Shown piece after piece: positions 1-5,134 of a stretch of 5,134 bases of DNA. The translations under genes were made by a program, and so were the position numbers. Under the pieces are notes generated by a model. The model had not been told where the DNA came from. It saw only the letters and a list, made by a program, of their open reading frames with translations, and did not search any database. How positions within the stretch are numbered: the stretch's first letter is position 1; every line of letters begins with the position of its first letter. Source of the stretch: Prevotella sp. (GTDB lineage: Bacteria; Bacteroidota; Bacteroidia; Bacteroidales; Bacteroidaceae); assembly GCA_021203915.1 (NCBI GenBank), contig JAJQAI010000180.1, positions 1 through 5,134 on the forward strand, read 5' to 3'.

Positions 1-2069
1 TTTTGATGATGGCCACTTTGGTTATGGCGCAAAAAGACGGCATTACCGATACACCCAATAGTAAGTATGCAATAATGAACTCAACACCCATAAACTCTGT
101 TAAGTGGACAGATGGTTTTTGGGGCGAGCGTTTTGCTGTTTTAAGTGGAACATCCGTTCAGAGTATGTGGGAGACATGGCAGTCTGATCAAGGCCACGGC
201 TATAATAACTTTCTTATAGCAGCTGGAGAAAAGACTGGCAAGCGTCATGGGCCTCCATTCCATGATGGTGATATGTATAAATGGCTAGAGGCTGTAGCTG
301 CCGTTTATGCTATAAACAAAGATCCAGAATTAGATAAAATCATGGACCGCTTTATATCTCTTATAGCTAAGTCACAACGTGAAGATGGCTATCTACACAC
401 CCCTGTGATTATAGCCGAAAGGAACAAAAAAGCTGAAGAAGAACAAGATGCTTTCCTTAGAGATTCAGTAGGAACAAAGGTTGGAACTGCAAGTGACGGA
501 GCCTTTGGAAATCGTCTAAATTTTGAGACATATAATCTAGGACACCTCATAACAGCAGGTATTATACACAAAAGAGCTACAGGAAAAACTACACTATTTG
601 ACTGCGGAAAGAAAGCAGCCGATTTCCTTTGCAATTTTTACGAGACTTCTTCAGCCGAACTAGCAAGTAACGCTGTTTGCCCTTCACACTATATGGCTAT
701 AGCCGAGATGTATAGAGAAACCGGTGATAAGAGATACCTTAATTTGGCTAAGCAGCTAATCGATATACGTGGTATGGTAGAGAATGGAACCGATGACAAT
801 CAAGACCGCATACCTTTCCGCGAGCAATATAATGCTATGGGACACGCAGTAAGAGCAAACTACTTATATGCAGGTGTAGCAGACCTATTCCTAGAGGATG
901 GAGAAGAGCAACTAAAAAAGAATCTAGACTCTATTTGGAGTGATATTGTAAATCGGAAGATGTACATTAACGGAGGGTGTGGTGCACTATACGATGGAAC
1001 ATCTCCAGATGGAACGGACTATAATCCTGACAATATTCAAAAGGTTCATCAGAGCTACGGAAGACCATATCAACTACCACACTCTACGGCCCATAATGAA
1101 ACTTGTGCTAACATTGGTAACCTATTTCTTAATTGGAGACTTTTCCTTTCCTCAGGAGATGCTCAAAACGCTGATATAGTTGAGAATTGCCTTTATAATA
1201 GTATACTTTGTGGCATTAGCCTTGATGGTACTAAGTACTTCTATACCAACCCTTTAAGAATAGATAAGAATCTACCTTATACACTTCGTTGGCCAAAGGA
1301 AAGAACAGAATATATAAGTTGTTTCTGCTGCCCACCAAACACACTTCGCACTCTATGTGAAGCACAAGATTACGCTTATTGCGTTGGCAAGAAAGAAATC
1401 TGGGTTAACCTTTATGGGGCAAATACCCTAGAAACAACTATAGATGGTGTGGGGGAGATTTCCTTAGAACAAAAAAGCGATTATCCCTGGGATGGTAATA
1501 TCACCTTCGATATAACTAAACTTAAAGGTACAAAGGAATTCACACTAAAGCTTAGAATCCCTGAGTGGGCAAAGGATGCAAGCGTAAAAGTCTTTAATTC
1601 TAGTGGTAAAGAAGTTGCATCCTATAGCAATTTAGGAGGGGATGGGGCTAGCTATACCTCCATTAAAAGAGAGTGGAAAAAAGGTGATAGGGTTCAACTT
1701 GATTTACCAATGGAAACAAAACTCATGGAAGCCAATCCACTAGTTGAGGAATGCCGTGGACAAGTTGCCGTTCAGCGTGGTCCAATCATTTATTGTCTTG
1801 AAAGCAATGATATTTCAGGGGCCAACTTTAATGATATAGTAATTCCTCAAGATGCTGTATTCACACCAGTTGAAACAACAATTGAAAACAGTAGGATGAT
1901 GGCCTTAGAAACAGAGGCTTTACTTAGAGATAACAAATCCTGGGATGGTGTTCTTTATAGAGAAATTAACAAAAAAGGTAATAAGGCTAAGATACGTCTT
2001 ATACCCTACTATGCATGGGGTAATAGAGGTAAAAGCGAGATGACAGTATGGCTTCCCGTGGAATATTAA
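1..2069 (+). CDS. GH127-family glycoside hydrolase (beta-L-arabinofuranosidase / aceric acid hydrolase-like), 5'-partial
   Basis: Predicted periplasmic exo-glycosidase of family GH127 (old DUF1680). Known members release terminal beta-L-arabinofuranose or, in BT1003, aceric acid from RG-II, using a cysteine nucleophile held by zinc. Residues are counted from the codon at nt 3. The (alpha/alpha)6-barrel motifs are HDGDMYKWLEA (87-97) and NFETYNLGHL (173-182). The catalytic/zinc centre is HNETCANIG (E366, C368) plus SCFCCPPN (C442 as nucleophile by homology, C443 as zinc ligand). C-terminal beta-sandwich motifs are FTLKLRIPEWA (513-523) and VAVQRGPIIYCLE (588-600). About 688 residues is near full family length. 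The first residues (MMATLVMA|Q) look like only the end of a type I signal peptide with an Ala|Gln cleavage site, so the true start lies upstream of the window and the TTG at nt 3 is probably an internal Leu codon. No lipobox Cys is seen. The 3' end overlaps the next gene by 22 nt. Oddity: Gln350 occupies the usual acid/base Glu position. The family call is firm; the exact substrate is not known. Confidence 0.93.
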   Translation, partial: LMMATLVMAQKDGITDTPNSKYAIMNSTPINSVKWTDGFWGERFAVLSGTSVQSMWETWQSDQGHGYNNFLIAAGEKTGKRHGPPFHDGDMYKWLEAVAAVYAINKDPELDKIMDRFISLIAKSQREDGYLHTPVIIAERNKKAEEEQDAFLRDSVGTKVGTASDGAFGNRLNFETYNLGHLITAGIIHKRATGKTTLFDCGKKAADFLCNFYETSSAELASNAVCPSHYMAIAEMYRETGDKRYLNLAKQLIDIRGMVENGTDDNQDRIPFREQYNAMGHAVRANYLYAGVADLFLEDGEEQLKKNLDSIWSDIVNRKMYINGGCGALYDGTSPDGTDYNPDNIQKVHQSYGRPYQLPHSTAHNETCANIGNLFLNWRLFLSSGDAQNADIVENCLYNSILCGISLDGTKYFYTNPLRIDKNLPYTLRWPKERTEYISCFCCPPNTLRTLCEAQDYAYCVGKKEIWVNLYGANTLETTIDGVGEISLEQKSDYPWDGNITFDITKLKGTKEFTLKLRIPEWAKDASVKVFNSSGKEVASYSNLGGDGASYTSIKREWKKGDRVQLDLPMETKLMEANPLVEECRGQVAVQRGPIIYCLESNDISGANFNDIVIPQDAVFTPVETTIENSRMMALETEALLRDNKSWDGVLYREINKKGNKAKIRLIPYYAWGNRGKSEMTVWLPVEY

Positions 2070-3805
2070 TTTTAAGTATAGCTCTTTCTCTTATCTTAGG
2101 GGAACTTAAGGCAAAGGATATTTTCGTTGAGCCAGGGCCATACGCTATAGAAAAAGCACTTCAAAGCGCAAGAGAGATTCGTCGTCTTGAGGGTGAAAAC
2201 AATATCACTATACACCTAAAAAGTGGTACTTACCATCTTAACCAAGAGATAGTAATAAGAACGGAGGATAGTGGGACAGTTTTAACCTCAGATGGCGGGG
2301 CAATCATTAGTGGTGGAGTAAAAATTGAGAATTGGCGAAAAGAAGGACCTTTTTATGTTGCTGATGTCCCCTATTTTAACGGACGTCCATTAGAATTTAG
2401 ACAATTGTGGGTAAATGGTGTAAAAGCCACAAGAGCTCGCGATGTTATAGATTTTAATGATATGTATAGAATAAAAAGTCTTGATAAAGAAGCCGAGACG
2501 ATTTATGTTCCTAAAGAGGCTGTCGAAAAAATCCTAGATGATAAGGACGCTGAAATGGTCCTTCATGAGATGTGGTGCATCGCAAACCTAAGAATCAAAG
2601 ATATTAAAATTTTGGGCGATAGTGCTGAAGTAACATTTCATCAACCAGAAAGCCACATACATTTTATGCATCCATGGCCAACGCCAATGGTTACTAGTGA
2701 TGGTCACAACTCAGCATTTTACTTAACGGGAGCTAAGAGTTTGCTTGATGCCGAAGGTGAATGGTATCTAGATCAACGTGGCTTAAAAATATACTATATC
2801 CCTCGTAAAGGAGAAGATATGTCAACAGCTGAGGTGGAAGTCCCAGCTCTTGAAACCCTACTAAGGGTAGAAGGAACTCCCGATCGAGAAGTTAAGGACG
2901 TTAGAATAGAAAATATAGATTTTAGCTATTCTACATGGATGCGTCCATCTATAAGTGGTCATGCTCCACTTCAAGCTGGTATGTATATGACGGAAGCCTA
3001 TAAACTTCGTCCTCAAATAGATCGCCCAGATGGAGATCACAAGTTAGATAATCAAGGATGGGTTGGAAGACCAGCCTCTGCCGTAGAAGTTAATTGTGCT
3101 AAAAACATCGATTTTATCGATTGCAGATTTGAGCATATGGCATCCACTGCCGTTGACTATCACTATTATACTAAGGGAGGAATGATTTCTGGATGCACAA
3201 TTAGGGATATCGGTGGAAATGGAATACTAGCCGGGAGTTTTTCTCCTGAGGCCCTAGAAGCACACCTACCATACGACCCACAAGATAGACGCATTATCTG
3301 CACAGGACTTAGTATAACAAACAATCTTATAACCGATGTTGCTAATGAGGATTGGGGCTGCGTAGGAATAGCAGCAGGCTATGTAAGAGATATAAAAATC
3401 TGCCACAATGAGATTTCTGAGGTATCCTATACTGGCATTAGCATGGGATGGGGATGGAATCAGCAACCTTGTGCTATGGCAAACAATTTAATTAAAGGAA
3501 ATCTTATTCATCATTATGCCAAGCATATGTATGACACTGCAGGCATATATACTCTTGGGGCTCAACCTCACTCATTAATCGAACATAACGTAGTTAGGGA
3601 TATATATAGCCCTACTTATGCCCATGATCCTAATCACTGGTTCTATCTTTATACAGACGAAGGATCTTCATGTATAACAATAAAAGAGAATTGGACCCCA
3701 GAGGAAAAGTTCCTCAAAAATGCAAATGGTCCTGGAAACACTTGGGAGATGAACGGTCCTATGGTAGGAGATAGTATAAAGGCAAGTGCAGGTATTACAA
3801 AATAG
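2048..3805 (+). CDS. Secreted right-handed beta-helix glycosidase, GH141-like (putative alpha-L-fucosidase)
   Basis: 585-residue protein with a signal peptide: Arg4, a hydrophobic core at 5-18, and likely cleavage after LKA (22). No lipobox Cys is seen, so it is probably periplasmic. The start of the mature protein (DIFVEPG, then a helix and TIHLKSGTYHL) is the usual opening of pectate-lyase-like beta-helix enzymes. It is followed by LWVNGVKATRARD (120-132), an inserted beta domain and beta-helix turns (about 280-560) rich in N-x-I/D-I steps. Motifs DTAGIYTLGAQP (496-507) and YTDEGSS (535-541) fit GH141. D496 and D537 are candidate catalytic acids, and their 41-residue spacing equals that of the proposed BT1002 pair (Asp523/Asp564, numbering from memory). 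Known GH141 enzymes include the RG-II alpha-L-fucosidase BT1002 and a clostridial xylanase. The ATG at 2048 is chosen because only it includes the signal peptide. It lies inside the end of the GH127 gene, suggesting translational coupling. The C-terminus stops soon after NGPMVGDSIKASAGITK. Another beta-helix family is possible but less likely. Confidence 0.85.
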   Translation: MASRGILILSIALSLILGELKAKDIFVEPGPYAIEKALQSAREIRRLEGENNITIHLKSGTYHLNQEIVIRTEDSGTVLTSDGGAIISGGVKIENWRKEGPFYVADVPYFNGRPLEFRQLWVNGVKATRARDVIDFNDMYRIKSLDKEAETIYVPKEAVEKILDDKDAEMVLHEMWCIANLRIKDIKILGDSAEVTFHQPESHIHFMHPWPTPMVTSDGHNSAFYLTGAKSLLDAEGEWYLDQRGLKIYYIPRKGEDMSTAEVEVPALETLLRVEGTPDREVKDVRIENIDFSYSTWMRPSISGHAPLQAGMYMTEAYKLRPQIDRPDGDHKLDNQGWVGRPASAVEVNCAKNIDFIDCRFEHMASTAVDYHYYTKGGMISGCTIRDIGGNGILAGSFSPEALEAHLPYDPQDRRIICTGLSITNNLITDVANEDWGCVGIAAGYVRDIKICHNEISEVSYTGISMGWGWNQQPCAMANNLIKGNLIHHYAKHMYDTAGIYTLGAQPHSLIEHNVVRDIYSPTYAHDPNHWFYLYTDEGSSCITIKENWTPEEKFLKNANGPGNTWEMNGPMVGDSIKASAGITK

Positions 3806-3819
3806 AAATAAATAAAAAT
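3806..3819 (+). promoter_or_regulatory. A/T-only 14-nt spacer acting as translation-initiation region of the transporter gene
   Basis: The whole gap between the stop of the beta-helix gene (TAG, 3803-3805) and the ATG at 3820 consists of A and T. There is no GGAGG-like Shine-Dalgarno sequence. In Bacteroidota, A-rich unstructured leaders commonly replace a Shine-Dalgarno, so this stretch probably serves for ribosome entry. It is too short for a promoter plus terminator, which supports co-transcription of the two genes. The role is inferred from composition and position only. Confidence 0.35.
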
Positions 3820-5134
3820 ATGGAAAAAAAGAAAGGAAGTTTAAAGAGTACACTAGCGGTATCCCTAACAAATTATTTGGATGCTGGTGCTATCGTAGCT
3901 GCTGCAAGTGGACTATCACTATGGCAGGAATACCTTGGTTTAGAGGAGTTTCACTTAGGATGGCTAAATGCAATCAGTGCCAATACCATGGGCGCAGCAG
4001 TAGGTGCAATCATAGGCGGATTTTTAGCCGACAAATATGGTCGCAAATTTATATACACCTACAACATGCTCATCTACATGTGTGGTGTACTTTTAGTAAC
4101 CCTTTCGGTAAACTTCCCCATGCTTCTAATTGGATTCCTAATAACAGGAATATCCGTTGGCGTAGGAGTGCCTGCCTCTTGGACATATATTAGCGAGAGT
4201 TCTGAAATAGGTAATCGCGGTAGAAACATAGCCATTTCGCAGATGGCATGGGGTATAGGACCAATGATTATCTTACTTTTAGGTATACTCTTAGCTCCTG
4301 AGACAGCCAATGGTGAAAGTGGCGCATGCTTCCCCTTTGTTTCGAGCGTTGCTAATGCTATTTCAGGAGGTACAGCAACGGGTGCTACACTTAACGTTTT
4401 TACAAGTCGAATAGTTTTTGCCTCACTCTTTGTTGTAGCCCTTATTGCATGGCTTTTGCAACGTAGACTAGATGAATCTCAAGAGTGGAAAGCCTCCAAA
4501 GAGAAACAAGGTAGCGCAAAACAAGGAACTTTTCAATCCTTTGGTAGTCTATTTAAAAACAAAGTAAACATTAAAACTATACTGTTCTTAGTGGGTATTT
4601 ATCTCACTTGGAATATGGTAAGTTCCACAATGGGATTCTTCCAGCAGCACATATACGAAACCGAAGGACACCTATCGAATATGATGTCAAATGTATTTAC
4701 TGAGGGTCAATGGGTAGTTATCATTTTGGTTACGTTTGTATTCTCACGTTTAGTTGATAGGGTCAATCAACGATGGCTATATTGCCTTGGTGTATCACTT
4801 GGCGTTTTAGCATGGCTAATAGTTATATCTATCGGTATTAATGGTATGAGAGGACTCATAATATTTACTGCACTTTGGGCTGTACAAGCAGGTATCTCTG
4901 TTCAATCATTTTATGCTCTATGGGCATCTGAACTTTTCCCTGCTAAATATCGTGCAGCAGCTCAAGGAATTATGTTCTTCCTTGTACGTGGGCTTTCAGC
5001 AGCATGGGGACTAATATTTGTATCAATACGTAGCAATTTTACTTTAGCTGCATGTATAATGATGGGACTACTCATCATATCGCTAATTGTAGGTACTGTT
5101 TGGACTCCTAAGACACGAGGGAAATCCCTAGAAC
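3820..5134 (+). CDS. MFS transporter, sugar-porter-like, 3'-partial
   Basis: Inner-membrane secondary transporter, probably a proton-coupled sugar (or sugar-acid/polyol) importer. The reading frame is open from ATG 3820 to the window end (438 codons plus one base). About twelve hydrophobic segments can be read, roughly at residues 11-35, 47-70, 77-97, 99-124, 137-159, 198-214, 252-274, 292-308, 319-339, 345-370, 383-405 and 408-428. Family motifs are GGFLADKYGRK (66-76, loop 2-3 motif A), a degenerate YxxExxxxxxRG after helix 4 (Y123, E126, R133, G134), ELFPAKYRAAAQG (371-383, the ExxPxxxR repeat in half two) and PKTRGKSLE (430-438), the sugar-porter C-terminal signature. The last motif shows that only a short cytoplasmic tail lies beyond the window. 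The second motif A (loop 8-9, LVDRVNQRW) is degenerate. The loop between helices 5 and 6 is long (about 38 residues). It lies 14 nt after two periplasmic glycosidases, suggesting uptake of their product. The substrate cannot be read from the sequence. Confidence 0.9.
   Translation, partial: MEKKKGSLKSTLAVSLTNYLDAGAIVAAASGLSLWQEYLGLEEFHLGWLNAISANTMGAAVGAIIGGFLADKYGRKFIYTYNMLIYMCGVLLVTLSVNFPMLLIGFLITGISVGVGVPASWTYISESSEIGNRGRNIAISQMAWGIGPMIILLLGILLAPETANGESGACFPFVSSVANAISGGTATGATLNVFTSRIVFASLFVVALIAWLLQRRLDESQEWKASKEKQGSAKQGTFQSFGSLFKNKVNIKTILFLVGIYLTWNMVSSTMGFFQQHIYETEGHLSNMMSNVFTEGQWVVIILVTFVFSRLVDRVNQRWLYCLGVSLGVLAWLIVISIGINGMRGLIIFTALWAVQAGISVQSFYALWASELFPAKYRAAAQGIMFFLVRGLSAAWGLIFVSIRSNFTLAACIMMGLLIISLIVGTVWTPKTRGKSLE

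Noticed and set aside
389..634. Open frame on the - strand (81 codons)
   Set aside because: Lies wholly inside the GH127 gene opposite conserved family motifs; the product has no recognisable features. Treated as a chance antisense frame.
979..1179. Open frame on the + strand (66 codons)
   Set aside because: Out-of-frame shadow within the GH127 gene, covering the conserved catalytic ETC block of the real frame.
3266..3466. Open frame on the - strand (66 codons)
   Set aside because: Antisense to the conserved beta-helix region; no recognisable protein features.
3780..3805. Possible premature end of the beta-helix protein
   Set aside because: The stop comes soon after the final SIKASAGITK block, where family proteins are near their end, and the same frame meets another stop almost at once (TAA at 3809-3811), so truncation is not supported.
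3806..3819. Possible promoter or terminator between gene 2 and gene 3
   Set aside because: Only 14 nt, all A/T, with no inverted repeat and no room for a Bacteroidota -33/-7 promoter; read as a translation leader only.
3668..3871. Open frame on the - strand across the gene 2/gene 3 junction (67 codons)
   Set aside because: Its hydrophobic, Phe/Leu-rich product arises from the complement of A-rich DNA around the spacer; it is antisense to two well-supported genes.
3921..4193. Open frame on the + strand (90 codons) with several Cys and His residues
   Set aside because: The pattern hints at a metal-binding protein, but it is an alternative frame of the MFS gene, whose own frame carries GGFLADKYGRK at the same place.
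4074..4310. Open frame on the - strand (78 codons)
   Set aside because: Antisense to transmembrane helices 3-5 of the transporter; no support as a gene.

Overview
The window holds three genes on the + strand, packed end to end with almost no non-coding DNA. Together they look like part of a carbohydrate (probably pectin-type glycan) utilisation operon of a Bacteroidota bacterium (Bacteroides/Prevotella-like). That assignment is an inference. It rests on the AT-leaning coding sequence, the A/T-only gene spacer with no Shine-Dalgarno sequence, a signal peptide that appears to end at Ala|Gln, and the glycosidase families present. No RNA genes, mobile elements, CRISPR arrays or terminators were found.

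Layout: (1) nt 1-2069, a secreted GH127-family enzyme (beta-L-arabinofuranosidase / aceric acid hydrolase family, formerly DUF1680). It is cut at the window's left edge inside its signal peptide. (2) nt 2048-3805, a secreted right-handed beta-helix protein best matched to GH141 (alpha-L-fucosidase/xylanase family). Its start codon lies 22 nt inside the end of gene 1. (3) nt 3820-5134, a 12-helix MFS transporter of the sugar-porter type. It starts 14 nt after gene 2 and runs off the right edge just after the C-terminal signature PKTRGKSLE, so only a short tail is missing.

How they may work together: the two glycosidases carry export signals without a lipobox Cys, so both are expected in the periplasm, trimming terminal sugars from an imported oligosaccharide. 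The MFS protein would then carry a released sugar across the inner membrane. The GH127+GH141 pair resembles BT1003/BT1002 of the Bacteroides thetaiotaomicron rhamnogalacturonan-II locus, which makes RG-II-like pectin side chains the leading substrate guess, though not a proven one.

The most notable sequence observation concerns the GH127 protein. It keeps the zinc/cysteine catalytic centre (E366, C368, C442, C443), but has Gln350 where characterised beta-L-arabinofuranosidases carry the proposed acid/base Glu. This suggests a distinct subgroup with a different specificity or mechanism. No wholly new system is evident in the window.
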